This document shows positions 10,384 to 20,224 of a DNA stretch of 64,000 nucleotides, piece by piece. The translations under genes and the position numbers were made by a program. This DNA is from Vibrio penaeicida (lineage in GTDB: Bacteria; Pseudomonadota; Gammaproteobacteria; Enterobacterales; Vibrionaceae): NCBI RefSeq assembly GCF_030689305.1, contig NZ_JAUYVM010000002.1, forward strand, positions 558,001 through 622,000, in the 5' to 3' direction. Below the pieces are notes generated by a model, which was not told where the DNA came from, made no database searches, and saw only the letters and a program-made list of their open reading frames with translations. Position 1 is the first letter of the stretch. Each line of letters begins with the position of its first letter.

Positions 10384-12516
10384 ATGAATCAGTATTTAGC
10401 CGTCACTTCCAACGGGCTTGAAAACCTACTTGCAGATGAATTGAAAAATTTGGGGATTGAAGATCCAAAACCAGTTCAAGCAGGGGTAAAATTTAAAGCG
10501 ACCAACACGCAAATCTACAGAGTATGTTTGTGGAGTAGGTTGGCATCACGTTTCGTTCGTATTCTTTCTGAATTCAATTGTCAGGATGATATGGACTTGT
10601 ACTTGTCGGTTGCAGCGATTAACTGGTCATCGCACTTCGATAGCAACAAAACTTTTGTGGTGGACTTCAACGGTACAAACCGAGAAATTCGTAATAGCCA
10701 ATACGGTGCTTTAAAAGTAAAAGATGGCATCGTTGACTCTTTTAACAAAAAGAATCTCTCTAGACCGTCGATCCAAAAAGATCATCCAGATCTGCGTGTG
10801 CATGTTCGTCTATTTAAAGACAATGCATTGGTCGGCTTTGATATGGTTGGTTCTGGGCTGCATCATCGTGGTTATCGAACTGAGGCCGGTAGAGCACCAC
10901 TTCGCGAGACACTTGCTGCAGCCATTATTTCGCGTAGTGGCTGGCAGCAAGGGAATAACTTGTTAGATCCTATGTGTGGCTCCGGTACGTTGTTGATTGA
11001 AGCAGCAATGATGGCGGCTAACATGGCTCCTGGCGTGAATCGCAAATATTGGTGTTTTGAATCACTTTCTGATTTTGAGCCTGAGAAATGGGCAGAGATT
11101 AAATCTGAAGCCAATGTGCAAGCGCGTAGGGGTGTTAAAAAGGTTGAATCGAAGTTCTTTGGGTTTGATAACGACGCACGTGTTCTAAAAACGGCGCGTG
11201 AAAACGCCAAACGAGCAGGTGTGGAGTCACTGATTCTCTTTGCAAAAGAGGATGCCGCGCAGGTTAAACGCCCTAAAGAGTTTGATGGTGGTGTTATCGT
11301 ATCAAACCCGCCTTATGGTGAGCGCTTGGGAACACAGCCTGGTCTCATTGCCTTATACACTGCTTTTGGAGCGCAATTAAAAACAGAATTTGGCGGTTGC
11401 CAAGCTTCTATTTTCTCTTCATCTGATGAATTGCTTGCCTGTTTGCGTATGCGTGCTGAGAAACAGTTCAAACTGGCGAATGGTGCGTTACAATGTCACC
11501 AAAAGAACTATAGTATCAGTGAAAGAAATGCTACTTCATCTGAGTCCAGCCAAGAAACGAAGCAAGAAACCTTGGTTGCCCCTGATTTTGCGAATCGCCT
11601 AAAGAAAAACTTAACAAAACTGAGTAAGTGGGCGAGAAAAGAGAAATTAGATTGTTATCGTGTATACGATGCGGACTTACCTGAATACAACGCGGCGATT
11701 GATATTTACCAAGACCATATCGTAATTCAAGAATATGCGGCGCCTAAAAATATACCGGAAGAAAAAACCAAACGCAGATTAACCGATATTATCCGCGCGA
11801 CTATTCAAGTAACAGGTGTAGAAGCGAACAATGTCGTACTTAAAGTAAGAGAGAAGAAAAAGGGAAGTAGCCAGTATCAAAAACTCAGTCAAAACTCTGA
11901 GTTTATGCAGGTAACGGAATACGGTGTGGATCTTTTAGTTAATCTCCACGATTACCTCGATACCGGTTTATTCCTTGATCACAAGCTAACGCGTCGTAAG
12001 CTTGGCCAACTAGCTGGTGGTAAAGACTTCCTAAACCTATTTGCTTACACAGGTTCTGCGACGGTACATGCAGCTTGCGGTGGCGCCAAATCTACAACCA
12101 CAGTAGATATGTCCAAAACTTACCTAGAGTGGGCTCAAGAAAACTTAGCCATAAACGGCATTTCTGGGAGCGAGCATCAGTTCGTTCAAGCCGATTGCCT
12201 TCAATGGTTAGAGCAAGCAGATGGTGAGTTCGATCTTATTTTTATTGATCCCCCGACGTTTTCAAACTCTAAACGCATGGAACAGTCGTTCGATATACAA
12301 CGCGATCACATTCAGTTAATGAAAAATTTAAAGCGGCTGTTACGCGGTAACGGCACAATTGTCTTTTCAAACAATAAACGTCATTTCAAAATGGATTTGG
12401 ACGCGCTCGCGGAGCTTGGGTTGAAAGCTGAGAACATTTCATCACAGACGTTACCTCAAGATTTCTCGCGTAATAAGCATATCCACAATTGCTGGATCGT
12501 CACTCATCAAGGATAA
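10384..12516 (+). CDS. rlmKL: 23S rRNA methyltransferase RlmKL (m2G2445 and m7G2069)
   Basis: A 710-residue fused methyltransferase that modifies two guanines of 23S rRNA during 50S assembly. An N-terminal THUMP RNA-binding domain covers roughly residues 45-155. The first Rossmann methyltransferase (RlmL part) shows [13 protein letters not shown] near 195 and the catalytic NPPYGERLG near 308. The second (RlmK part) shows [15 protein letters not shown] and [10 protein letters not shown] near 619. The start ATG at 10384 gives the familiar [21 protein letters not shown] longer frame opening at a TTG at 10270 adds a non-conserved hydrophobic tail and is rejected. The glutaredoxin-like gene begins 3 bp after the stop, so the two are probably cotranscribed. 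Confidence 0.96.
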   Translation: MNQYLAVTSNGLENLLADELKNLGIEDPKPVQAGVKFKATNTQIYRVCLWSRLASRFVRILSEFNCQDDMDLYLSVAAINWSSHFDSNKTFVVDFNGTNREIRNSQYGALKVKDGIVDSFNKKNLSRPSIQKDHPDLRVHVRLFKDNALVGFDMVGSGLHHRGYRTEAGRAPLRETLAAAIISRSGWQQGNNLLDPMCGSGTLLIEAAMMAANMAPGVNRKYWCFESLSDFEPEKWAEIKSEANVQARRGVKKVESKFFGFDNDARVLKTARENAKRAGVESLILFAKEDAAQVKRPKEFDGGVIVSNPPYGERLGTQPGLIALYTAFGAQLKTEFGGCQASIFSSSDELLACLRMRAEKQFKLANGALQCHQKNYSISERNATSSESSQETKQETLVAPDFANRLKKNLTKLSKWARKEKLDCYRVYDADLPEYNAAIDIYQDHIVIQEYAAPKNIPEEKTKRRLTDIIRATIQVTGVEANNVVLKVREKKKGSSQYQKLSQNSEFMQVTEYGVDLLVNLHDYLDTGLFLDHKLTRRKLGQLAGGKDFLNLFAYTGSATVHAACGGAKSTTTVDMSKTYLEWAQENLAINGISGSEHQFVQADCLQWLEQADGEFDLIFIDPPTFSNSKRMEQSFDIQRDHIQLMKNLKRLLRGNGTIVFSNNKRHFKMDLDALAELGLKAENISSQTLPQDFSRNKHIHNCWIVTHQG

Positions 12517-12519
12517 GGT

Positions 12520-12771
12520 GTGTTAACACTCTACAGTACTGAAGGATGCCATCTCTGTGAGATGGCATATGGCTTATTAGGGCAGGCTGGCGTGATTGAA
12601 CACGTCAAAGTCGTTGATATCGCTTTTGACGACAACCTATTTCAACGTTACGGGGTCACTATTCCGGTTGTTTCAATAGTAGGTTCAGAGCCTTCAGAAC
12701 TGGGGTGGCCTTTCGATTTACAAGAATTACAACAATGGTTAGAAGAACATGGCATTAATTACCATTCATAA
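12520..12771 (+). CDS. Glutaredoxin-like protein (DUF836 family)
   Basis: An 83-residue thioredoxin-fold protein with a CHLC dithiol at residues 10-13 directly after the first strand (LTLYSTEGCHLC) and the cis-proline IPVV motif, as in the glutaredoxin-like DUF836 family. It starts with GTG at 12520, 3 bp after rlmKL, with AAGGATAAG overlapping the previous stop as ribosome binding site. It overlaps the uup start by 23 bp. This rlmKL-grx-uup arrangement is common in Vibrio. Its redox partner is unknown. Confidence 0.88.
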   Translation: MLTLYSTEGCHLCEMAYGLLGQAGVIEHVKVVDIAFDDNLFQRYGVTIPVVSIVGSEPSELGWPFDLQELQQWLEEHGINYHS

Positions 12772-14680
12772 TGGACAACTTGCGTTCGGCGATCACCCAT
12801 TACTTGATCACGCAGATTTCGCGCTTCAGGAAAATGAACGCGTTTGTTTAGTAGGGCGCAACGGTGCGGGCAAATCAACACTTATGAAAGTGTTGGCGGG
12901 CGAAATTATTATGGACGACGGCAAGATGCAAGTAACGCAAGACGTTGTTGTATCCCGTTTAGAACAAGATCCACCGCGCAATGAATCAGGCACTGTTTTC
13001 GATTATGTTTCAGAAGGTCTGGCTGGAGCTGGTGAGCAACTTAAGATCTATCAAGATCTGCTCGATCTCGTTGCTGTCGACCCAAGTGAAAAGAACATAA
13101 ATAAGCTCGCTACGGTACAAGAGCAACTCGAGCATTCTGGTGCTTGGCGTTTTGAAGATAGAATTGAGAATGTTTTGGGTGCGCTGAGCCTTGATGGACA
13201 TACACTGCTTTCTGATTTATCTGGTGGCTGGCAACGAAAAGCCGCGCTAGCGAGAGCGCTTGTCTGTGAGCCAGATGTTTTGTTACTGGATGAGCCGACC
13301 AACCACCTAGACGTCACAACGATTGAATGGTTAGAAGGTTTCCTGAAAGACTTTCGTGGATCCATCATTTTCATCTCGCACGACCGTGCGTTCATAAAAT
13401 CCATGGCAACGCGAATTGTGGATTTGGATCGTGGTCAGTTAGCCAGTTTCCCTGGTGATTATGAAAACTACTTGGTTGAAAAAGAAGAAATGCTTCGCGT
13501 TGAAGAGATGCAAAACGCAGAATTCGATAAAAAGCTTGCTCAGGAAGAAGTTTGGATCCGTCAAGGCATTAAAGCTAGACGTACTCGTAATGAAGGACGT
13601 GTTCGAGCGTTAAAAGCGCTACGTCAAGAGAGAAGCGATCGCCGTGAAGTGCAGGGAAAAGCGAATATCCAGATTGATGAGGCATCGCGCTCAGGGAAGA
13701 TCGTATTTGAAGCTAAAAGCGTTAACTTTGGCTTCGAAGGCAATACAATTGTTGATGACTTCACCTTTAATATTATGCGTGGTGACCGAATTGCGCTGAT
13801 CGGTCCAAACGGATGCGGTAAAAGTACCGTGTTAAAGTTGCTTCTAGGAACGCTCGAACCGGATTCAGGCAAACTTCATTGTGGTACCAAACTCGAAGTG
13901 GCGTACTTCGATCAGTATCGCGAGATTCTAGATCCAGAAAAATCCGTCATTGATAACCTTGCAGATGGTAAGCAAGAGGTGATGGTAGGTGGCCGTCAGC
14001 GTCACGCGTTAAGCTATCTTCAAGATTTCCTTTTTGCTCCTAAGCGAGCTCGTACTCCTGTTAAAGCCTTATCTGGTGGTGAGAAGAATCGCCTTTTATT
14101 GGCGCGCATTTTCCTTCGTCCCAATAATTTATTGGTTCTCGATGAACCAACGAACGATTTGGATATCGAAACTCTGGAACTTTTGGAAGAATTACTTGCC
14201 AACTATCAGGGTACTTTGCTGTTAGTCAGCCACGATAGGGAATTTGTTGATAATACTGTCACGACCAGCTGGATTTTTGAAGGCAATGGTCAGATAGAAG
14301 AATTTGTTGGCGGCTATCATGACGCGCAGCAACAAAGATCTCAATCTCGCTCTTTAAGAGCTGCTGAGAAACCCGCTGATGTTGGTGCTCAGGTTACAGG
14401 TGAAAAACAGGTTGAGGAAAGTCCCAAAAATTTAGCAGCCCGTGCTAAGCCTAAGAAATTATCGTATAAGCTACAGCGAGAGCTAGAGACCTTGCCGCAA
14501 CGCTTAGAGGACTTAGAGCAAACGATTGAAGATTTTCAAGCACAGGTGAATGATCCGGAGTTTTTCTCAAAACCGGTAGATGCTACACAATCTGTATTGG
14601 ATAAGTTGTCCGCTGCGGAACAGGAATTAGAAATTGCCTTTGAGCGCTGGGAAGAGCTTGAAGCGATGCAACAGGAATAA
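12749..14680 (+). CDS. uup: ABC-F family ATPase Uup
   Basis: A 643-residue cytoplasmic ABC-F protein with two ATPase domains and no membrane segments. The first Walker A is GRNGAGKST at about 37-45 and the second GPNGCGKST at about 351-359. Signature motifs LSGGW and LSGGEKNR and Walker B DEPTNHLD and DEPTNDLD are intact. The C-terminal 100 residues are a charged coiled coil (KLSYKLQRELETLPQRLEDLEQ), characteristic of Uup. Uup is linked to ribosome function and to suppression of transposon precise excision. Translation is coupled to the preceding glutaredoxin-like gene by overlap. Confidence 0.95.
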   Translation: MALITIHNGQLAFGDHPLLDHADFALQENERVCLVGRNGAGKSTLMKVLAGEIIMDDGKMQVTQDVVVSRLEQDPPRNESGTVFDYVSEGLAGAGEQLKIYQDLLDLVAVDPSEKNINKLATVQEQLEHSGAWRFEDRIENVLGALSLDGHTLLSDLSGGWQRKAALARALVCEPDVLLLDEPTNHLDVTTIEWLEGFLKDFRGSIIFISHDRAFIKSMATRIVDLDRGQLASFPGDYENYLVEKEEMLRVEEMQNAEFDKKLAQEEVWIRQGIKARRTRNEGRVRALKALRQERSDRREVQGKANIQIDEASRSGKIVFEAKSVNFGFEGNTIVDDFTFNIMRGDRIALIGPNGCGKSTVLKLLLGTLEPDSGKLHCGTKLEVAYFDQYREILDPEKSVIDNLADGKQEVMVGGRQRHALSYLQDFLFAPKRARTPVKALSGGEKNRLLLARIFLRPNNLLVLDEPTNDLDIETLELLEELLANYQGTLLLVSHDREFVDNTVTTSWIFEGNGQIEEFVGGYHDAQQQRSQSRSLRAAEKPADVGAQVTGEKQVEESPKNLAARAKPKKLSYKLQRELETLPQRLEDLEQTIEDFQAQVNDPEFFSKPVDATQSVLDKLSAAEQELEIAFERWEELEAMQQE

Positions 14681-14689
14681 GAAATAACT

Positions 14690-16555
14690 ATGAGTCGTAA
14701 TAGAGTATTTAAACTTTCGGCAATAACGTCACTGATCATAGGTGCAACGTCTGCTCATGCAGCGTTATACAATATTGAAGTTGTAAGCAGTTCAGAGAAT
14801 GAGAACTTTGGCTCTGCAATAAGCGAATCCACGGGTGTGACTAACTGCTTTGCAGAAGCATGTGCAAGCAGTAGTAGTAACCCTGTTGTCTCCTCTCGTG
14901 GTCGTATTGGTGAGGCAGGTCAGTGGATCAACGATGAAATGGATTTTCTTTTTGATAACCGCTTCCGATTTGTTGATCAAACAAGTAATCGCGACGAATA
15001 TCGTAAATATTGCGATTACAACTTGCGCTACAACACATGTGAAGCATGGGCTAACCGCTTTTTCTATGGTACGAATGGTTCAGGCGGTGCCCAGCGTGTC
15101 TTGAACTCGTTTACGTGGTCTACACCGTTTTCAGCAGACAACAACAACACAAAAGCATTTTTAACGAGTGGTTCTTTGATCTCTGAAGTATCGGGCAATA
15201 TTTCTGGTACAAATGAAATAGTAGTGAACAACTTTGATGGGACAACGGCTATAGGTAATTCAAGCAGCGGCTACCTTCATACGGGGTCTAGCAACTACGC
15301 TCGCCAGTATAAAAGCCGAGGCTTCTATGGTTCTACCGTACTTGCACCTATCGTGACTTCTCAGCCACTCGATACAATGGGTGTGACTCGCGCGTTTGAT
15401 TCGTTTGCTTATGATAATCAGGACGGATCAGGTGAGAAAAAGTACGTTGTGGGATCGTCAGCATTCTCAATATTTGGTACTAAGTCGGATTGTGAAACAG
15501 TTTCCGACCCTCATACACGCTCTCAGTGCCAAAACTTACGTTTCAATAATCAAGCGGTGATGTGGGATGTCACAGATCCTGCGTCGGTAAGCGTAACGAA
15601 AGTAACGGTTACATCCAGCGGCACTCAGTCAAGTCAGGCTAGTGTTCGCGCCGCAGTTATTAATAAAGTATCGGGTTCTACTTTAGAAGATAAGCCTGTT
15701 CTTGTAGGTTACTATAACCGTAAGAACTCTTCAGATATGCTTCCAGAAGCGGCTATATTTGAGCCAAAATTTGAAGATAGCTTAAACCCTCAAAAAATTA
15801 CTGGCTGGTCAACAAAAGACATTGACGGGACGACATTAAACCCAGATGGGTACATTTACCATAGCTCTATTGCGACAGATATTAACCAAAATATGTTGGT
15901 TATAGGCTCGACCAAGCGTGGTAACTACGATTACAAACGTAGCCGTACTGATGTGCCAGTAGAAGAGGGCTCATTGAACAATCGTTTATGGCTTGCGAAT
16001 GCTTCTTCTGCTAATCCAACGGCCACTTATTTGACTGGCGGGATCTTCTTCGCGGGGTCGGGTGGTGATATGCGTGCAGTGAACGATTTCAATGAAATTG
16101 TAGGTCGTATTGACGCTGAAAACGTTCGTGAAGTGGATGGTAAACTTAGACGTAAGCGTGCTTTCATTTACCCATACAATGTTGGAAGCATAGCGGGTAA
16201 CCGCGGCAGTATTTTCCAAAATAAAGCTTGGTGGCTTGATGATTTAACTAACGATGGATCGGTTTCGGGTCATAGTAACCAATTTAGGATCATCGATGCA
16301 AATGACATTAACAATGCTGGCATCATTTCTGCTTCTGCAATGATGTGTGCTGGTGGCTATAAAACGACGAGCCACAATGCTTCGTGCAGCGGCACGGAAA
16401 AGCTTGTTTCTATTAAACTTACACCGATAAATGGTGCTACAGCATCGAATATTCAGCAGCGAACTGCCGATAAAGATCCTGTAGAACGTAAAGGTGCAGG
16501 GCTAGGGATCCTCTTGTTAGGTGTCCTATCACTAATCAGTTTCCGCCGTAAATAG
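14690..16555 (+). CDS. DUF3466 family secreted/surface protein with C-terminal sorting tail
   Basis: A 621-residue exported protein. Residues 1-25 form a signal peptide (LSAITSLIIGATSAHA cleavage region). The body is rich in Ser, Asn, Thr and Gly with four cysteines in the region 49-122 and resembles the DUF3466 family seen beside uup in Vibrio. The C-terminus KGAGLGILLLGVLSLISFRRK is a short Gly-containing motif, a hydrophobic helix and a basic tail, the layout of GlyGly-CTERM/rhombosortase substrates. It starts 9 bp after uup (AAGAAATAACT then ATG) and may share its transcript. A terminator follows. Function unknown. Confidence 0.8.
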   Translation: MSRNRVFKLSAITSLIIGATSAHAALYNIEVVSSSENENFGSAISESTGVTNCFAEACASSSSNPVVSSRGRIGEAGQWINDEMDFLFDNRFRFVDQTSNRDEYRKYCDYNLRYNTCEAWANRFFYGTNGSGGAQRVLNSFTWSTPFSADNNNTKAFLTSGSLISEVSGNISGTNEIVVNNFDGTTAIGNSSSGYLHTGSSNYARQYKSRGFYGSTVLAPIVTSQPLDTMGVTRAFDSFAYDNQDGSGEKKYVVGSSAFSIFGTKSDCETVSDPHTRSQCQNLRFNNQAVMWDVTDPASVSVTKVTVTSSGTQSSQASVRAAVINKVSGSTLEDKPVLVGYYNRKNSSDMLPEAAIFEPKFEDSLNPQKITGWSTKDIDGTTLNPDGYIYHSSIATDINQNMLVIGSTKRGNYDYKRSRTDVPVEEGSLNNRLWLANASSANPTATYLTGGIFFAGSGGDMRAVNDFNEIVGRIDAENVREVDGKLRRKRAFIYPYNVGSIAGNRGSIFQNKAWWLDDLTNDGSVSGHSNQFRIIDANDINNAGIISASAMMCAGGYKTTSHNASCSGTEKLVSIKLTPINGATASNIQQRTADKDPVERKGAGLGILLLGVLSLISFRRK

Positions 16556-16572
16556 AAATATTGTTAATACTG

Positions 16573-16607
16573 GGCATGGGTTCACAAAAATGGATCCGTG
16601 CCTTTTT
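16573..16607 (+). terminator. Intrinsic terminator after the DUF3466 gene
   Basis: Imperfect 12-bp stem (GGCATGGGTTCA / TGGATCCGTGCC, with wobble pairs) followed by six Ts. Confidence 0.75.
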
Positions 16608-16719
16608 TGTGCCTTGAGGATCGCGGCCGATTGTACAATTCTTAATAGCGGAGTCATAAAAACTCCACGCAACAGTAATAGTAGTAAGATAACGATTTAC
16701 ATTGTATGAGGACTGTACT

Positions 16720-16893
16720 ATGAAGAGACAGAAGCGTGATCGCCTTGAAAGAGCTCAATCTCAGGGATATAAAGCGGGTCTGAACGGTCGATCTCAGGAG
16801 GCTTGCCCCTACCAGCAGATGGACGCGAAATCGTATTGGCTAGGCGGTTGGCGTGATGCCAGAGATGACAAGCAAGCTGGTCTCTATAAATAA
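16720..16893 (+). CDS. rmf: Ribosome modulation factor
   Basis: A 57-residue basic protein, MKRQKRDRLERAQSQGYKAG then LNGRSQEACPYQQMDAKSYW, very close to E. coli Rmf. Rmf binds 30S/70S particles in stationary phase and drives 100S dimer formation (hibernation). The ATG at 16720 follows GAGGACTGTACT, a good ribosome binding site. The preceding in-frame start lies upstream of that site and is rejected. In E. coli rmf and fabA are also neighbours in convergent orientation, as here. A tight terminator follows. Confidence 0.96.
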   Translation: MKRQKRDRLERAQSQGYKAGLNGRSQEACPYQQMDAKSYWLGGWRDARDDKQAGLYK

Positions 16894-16924
16894 ATTTATC
16901 CACCCATACACATTACTCTTTACA

Positions 16925-16948
16925 GACCCCACATCTTGGGGTCTTTTA
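16925..16948 (+). terminator. Intrinsic terminator after rmf
   Basis: Stem GACCCC / GGGGTC with a 7-base loop followed by TTTT. Confidence 0.8.
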
Positions 16949-16991
16949 AAATAATTCTTAATGCACTATAACTAAATGTATTGAACAAAAA

Positions 16992-17016
16992 AATACAGTG
17001 GGTTAGCCACTGTATT
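16992..17016 (-). terminator. Intrinsic terminator after fabA
   Basis: Perfect 10-bp stem AATACAGTGG / CCACTGTATT, loop GTTAG. The A run on the + strand (16985-16991) makes a T tail for leftward transcription, so it serves fabA. Confidence 0.85.
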
Positions 17017-17036
17017 CGTCATGCTTAACTTCGATC

Positions 17037-17555
17037 TTAGAAAGAAGAAGTGTCTTGGAAAAGACCCACTTTCAAATCTTTCGCTACGTAGATTTCTTTT
17101 CCGTCGACTAGAACTCGGCCGTCTGCCAAGCCCATAACCAGTCTGCGGTTTACGACACGCTTCATGTCGATTTGGTAAGTCACTTTTTTTGCTGTTGGAA
17201 GAATTTGACCTGTGAATTTCACTTCGCCAACCCCAAGAGCACGACCTTTACCTTCGCCGCCAACCCAACCTAGATAGAAACCAACTAGCTGCCACATAGC
17301 ATCGAGACCAAGGCAACCTGGCATAACAGGGTCGCCAGGGAAGTGGCAGTCAAAGAACCAGAGATCCGGAGTAATATCTAGCTCTGCTTCAATACGTCCT
17401 TTCCCATATTCGCCTTCAGTTTCAGACATCTTTGTGATGCGATCCATCATTAGCATGTTTGGTGCAGGAAGTTGAGGACCAGTAGGACCAAACAACTCGC
17501 CGCGGCTGGAAGCTAGAAGTTCTTCGCGATTATACGATTCACGTTTATTTTGCAT
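17037..17555 (-). CDS. fabA: 3-hydroxydecanoyl-ACP dehydratase/isomerase
   Basis: A 172-residue hot-dog-fold enzyme that dehydrates beta-hydroxydecanoyl-ACP and isomerises trans-2- to cis-3-decenoyl-ACP, the branch point to unsaturated fatty acids. Active-site His71 ([11 protein letters not shown]) and Asp85 (CLGLDAMWQ) are in place. The start has GGAGTAATAAATA before the ATG. A palindrome resembling a FabR operator sits 33-54 bp upstream of the start, so the gene probably has its own regulated promoter in the 64-bp gap after the Lon-like gene rather than depending on read-through. Confidence 0.97.
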   Translation of the reverse strand: MQNKRESYNREELLASSRGELFGPTGPQLPAPNMLMMDRITKMSETEGEYGKGRIEAELDITPDLWFFDCHFPGDPVMPGCLGLDAMWQLVGFYLGWVGGEGKGRALGVGEVKFTGQILPTAKKVTYQIDMKRVVNRRLVMGLADGRVLVDGKEIYVAKDLKVGLFQDTSSF

Positions 17556-17587
17556 TATTTATTACTCCAAAAATACGTAGGGGCATC

Positions 17588-17609
17588 TTAGTGAACAGGT
17601 GTACGCTAA
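17588..17609 (-). promoter_or_regulatory. Candidate FabR operator upstream of fabA
   Basis: A 22-bp imperfect palindrome with half-sites TTAGTGAACA and TGTACGCTAA around a central GG, with 8 of 10 positions symmetric. This resembles the FabR recognition pattern known upstream of fabA and fabB in gammaproteobacteria, where FabR represses unsaturated fatty acid genes. The assignment rests on symmetry, motif resemblance and position only. Confidence 0.6.
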
Positions 17610-17619
17610 ACAAGTCGGA

Positions 17620-19281
17620 TCAGTTATGGTCGAACCACTGTTTTATTCGATCAATCAAACGATTACCTTGTTCTGGCTTATCAAAATTTTCTAATCTTTC
17701 AATGATTTTCGCCAATATGGTGTTTTCACCGTCACCTCTGAACTCCTTACCAGTCAGTAATGGCAAGGCTTGATCAACAGATTCGACGGTCCAAATGTGG
17801 AATCTATTCTCTTTAATGGCTTCGACAACCTCGTCTTTTAACACGAGGTGCTTAAGGTTTGTAAGGGGTAAAATAACGCCTTGACCGCCACTCAGACCTT
17901 GATGAGCACAAACGTCAAAGAAGCCTTCAATTTTTTCATTTAACCCGCCTACAGCCTGTACACGACCAAATTGGTCAACCGCACCTGTAACCGCGATTTG
18001 CTGATTTATTGGTACTTCCGCAAGTGCACTTAGGAAGGAGCACAGTTGCGCCAGTGAGGCACTGTCTCCGTCTGTTTCGCAGTAGGACTGTTCAAATACA
18101 ATGGATGCTGAATACGGCAACGGCTCTTCTAGATCCAATGCTCTACTTACAAAAGCCTGCATTATCATCATACCTTTGGCATGAATATTACCAGCTAAGT
18201 CTGCTTTGCGTTCAACATCTGAAATGTCGCCATCGCCGAAGTGCATAACACAGGAAATACGTGCTGGCTCACCGTAAGATACAGGGTGACCTGTAACATC
18301 AACCACAGTTAGCCCATTGACTTGCCCAATTTGCTCGCCTTCGGTCTCAATAACGACCTGACCATCCAGAATGTCTTCAAGTGCACGTTTCGGTAGATAA
18401 GATTCGGAGAAGTACCTTGATGCCAAAGCAGCTTTAATATGAGCGCCTTCAATGATCTCGGATCCCGATTCAATGGCAGCTTCGCTGAGTAGGCTGTTGT
18501 GCCACAATGGGCTTAATGGGAAAAATTGTTGGTCTTCACACTCGCGTGCACCAGCTCGGAGTAGCTCTTGTATACCAGAAACATTTAGAGAAGGCAGAGA
18601 GTAGTGGGATATCAAGTATTTTACATAGCCCAGATATTTTTCAATAGATTTGTTATTAATACGGCAATCGGATTCTAATTCTGAAAACATGCAGAAGTCG
18701 CTTCCCATATCAACATCCATATAATCCAAGTCGCCCATTTGTGTTCTGTCACCTAGGACAATGAGTTTGACGTCCACAATTCGATGTGGGGTTTCGTTCG
18801 GTAATTGCTTGGAAGATGTTGAAAGTAAGCTGAAAGCTTCTCCCAATAGCGCTGACTTCAACTTGAGCCAACTGGACGGGTTAGCTAAAATCAGGTTTGC
18901 AGAAACTAACAGGTAACCGCCATTGGCTTGGTGTAGTAAACCTTCGTTTAATCGAGTGACTTCTCCATTTTCAGATTCGAACGAACCAAAAATATCTCTT
19001 GGATCAACCGTTTCTGTTTTGACCACCGGTTTGTTATCCAAATCCCCTGACTGCTGTAATTCTTGAAACGAGTGGAGCATTATTTGGCGATAAATCGCGT
19101 TGTCTGGTCCATTAACTAGTAGGACGCGAGTTAAGTTGCTAAGTTTATCGAAGCGGGCTAAAGCAGAAGAGAAGCGAGGCTGCATTGTTAAGAAAGATTG
19201 TGAGTCTAATGTCTCGAACTGTTTGAACAGCGAATTATAATCTTCGTATTGAGGGGTGACGTTCTGCCAAGTTTGCTGCAT
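17620..19281 (-). CDS. Lon-like ATP-independent-type protease (YcbZ/LonH family)
   Basis: A 553-residue protein with a C-terminal Lon protease domain. The catalytic dyad is Ser407 (DGDSASLA) and Lys450 (GGLNEKIEGFF), with the 43-residue spacing of Lon. The N-terminal half resembles a degenerate AAA+ module: LVNGPDNAIYRQI occupies the place of Walker A and lacks GxxGxGK. This matches E. coli YcbZ, which also sits next to fabA and matP. I start at the ATG at 19281 (MQQTWQNVTPQYEDYNSLF); an upstream in-frame ATG adds 25 non-conserved residues. Substrates are not known. Confidence 0.9.
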   Translation of the reverse strand: MQQTWQNVTPQYEDYNSLFKQFETLDSQSFLTMQPRFSSALARFDKLSNLTRVLLVNGPDNAIYRQIMLHSFQELQQSGDLDNKPVVKTETVDPRDIFGSFESENGEVTRLNEGLLHQANGGYLLVSANLILANPSSWLKLKSALLGEAFSLLSTSSKQLPNETPHRIVDVKLIVLGDRTQMGDLDYMDVDMGSDFCMFSELESDCRINNKSIEKYLGYVKYLISHYSLPSLNVSGIQELLRAGARECEDQQFFPLSPLWHNSLLSEAAIESGSEIIEGAHIKAALASRYFSESYLPKRALEDILDGQVVIETEGEQIGQVNGLTVVDVTGHPVSYGEPARISCVMHFGDGDISDVERKADLAGNIHAKGMMIMQAFVSRALDLEEPLPYSASIVFEQSYCETDGDSASLAQLCSFLSALAEVPINQQIAVTGAVDQFGRVQAVGGLNEKIEGFFDVCAHQGLSGGQGVILPLTNLKHLVLKDEVVEAIKENRFHIWTVESVDQALPLLTGKEFRGDGENTILAKIIERLENFDKPEQGNRLIDRIKQWFDHN

Positions 19282-19446
19282 TTTCTGCTTTTCATAAATT
19301 TTAAAAGAGCCAAAGTATATAAAAATTCCCCATCTTGAGATACATAAGATTGCCAATTCAAATCAATAAAGTGTGATCGCTAGAAGATTGTAATTTTTAA
19401 GGAACTGGGTTACGCTGTAACACAGGTTTAAGTTAAGGACAGGTTC

Positions 19447-19896
19447 ATGAAATATCAACAGCTTGATAACCTTGAATGTGGTTGGAAGTGGCAGTATCTC
19501 ATCAAAAAATGGAAAGATGGTGAAGCGATCACAAAACATCTCGATTCCAGTGAGGCAGATCAAGCCGTTGAGCAATTAAAACGCATAGAACATGAACCAA
19601 CATTTGTGCTGGAATGGATCGATCGGCACATGTCTCCTGAGCTCGATAATAAGATGAAGCAGGCAATACGAGCAAAGCGAAAGCGCCACTTCAATGCAGA
19701 ACAAGTTCACACCAAAAAGAAGTCCATCGATCTGGATTACCGTGTGTGGGAAAAGCTGTCTGGGCGTGCTAATGAATTAGGCTGTACGTTATCTGATGCC
19801 ATTGAATATTTGCTCAGTGAAGCATCTCGCAGTGAGAAAGCAAGCAAAACGGTAAATAGCCTAAAAGAAGACTTAAGTAAGTTATTGTCAGATTAA
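19447..19896 (+). CDS. matP: Macrodomain Ter protein MatP
   Basis: A 149-residue DNA-binding protein, MKYQQLDNLECGWKWQYLIKKW being the conserved N-terminal four-helix part. The C-terminal ribbon-helix-helix is around KKKSIDLDYRVWEKLSGRAN and the end is a coiled coil. MatP binds matS sites, condenses the Ter macrodomain and links it to the divisome. Two exact matS sites and dif lie to the right in this window, so the gene sits inside the domain it organises. It is divergent from the Lon-like gene, with the same neighbours as in E. coli. Confidence 0.97.
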   Translation: MKYQQLDNLECGWKWQYLIKKWKDGEAITKHLDSSEADQAVEQLKRIEHEPTFVLEWIDRHMSPELDNKMKQAIRAKRKRHFNAEQVHTKKKSIDLDYRVWEKLSGRANELGCTLSDAIEYLLSEASRSEKASKTVNSLKEDLSKLLSD

Positions 19897-19912
19897 ATCC
19901 AAGGAGATAAAC

Positions 19913-20224
19913 ATGTTGTGGCTTTTATTGGTCGCTGCCATTGCTATATTTTGGTTAATTGGCGTCGACCGCCCGAAGCTCAAGGCTGAGTTTAGAGACG
20001 GCGAGCTGGCTACATTTAAAGGTCATTTCCCCGCTGGTTTTAAACACAACTGCCTTGAAATTGGTCACAAGACCCCATTTTCTGGTGTTGTTAAAGTATA
20101 TCCAACACGTAATGGTGCAAGACTCACTTTTAGCAAAAGCATACCGAGTAAAGTTCAGCAACGAATCAGAAATGTATTTCCTCATCAGGGCTTTAAAAAC
20201 GACTCGTCAAAAAAATCTGCGTAA
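19913..20224 (+). CDS. DUF3634 family single-pass membrane protein
   Basis: A 103-residue protein with an N-terminal transmembrane helix (residues 1-18, MLWLLLVAAIAIFWLIGV) and a basic soluble domain (LKAEFRDGELATFKGHFPAG). It resembles the DUF3634 family that follows matP in Vibrio. It begins 16 bp after matP with AAGGAGATAAAC before the ATG, a very strong ribosome binding site, so cotranscription with matP is likely. Function unknown. Confidence 0.75.
   Translation: MLWLLLVAAIAIFWLIGVDRPKLKAEFRDGELATFKGHFPAGFKHNCLEIGHKTPFSGVVKVYPTRNGARLTFSKSIPSKVQQRIRNVFPHQGFKNDSSKKSA

Noticed and set aside
11489..11501. Third matS site (GTTACAATGTCAC) inside rlmKL
   Set aside because: One mismatch in an otherwise invariant position of the left half-site. 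MatP binding would be weak, so it is not called.
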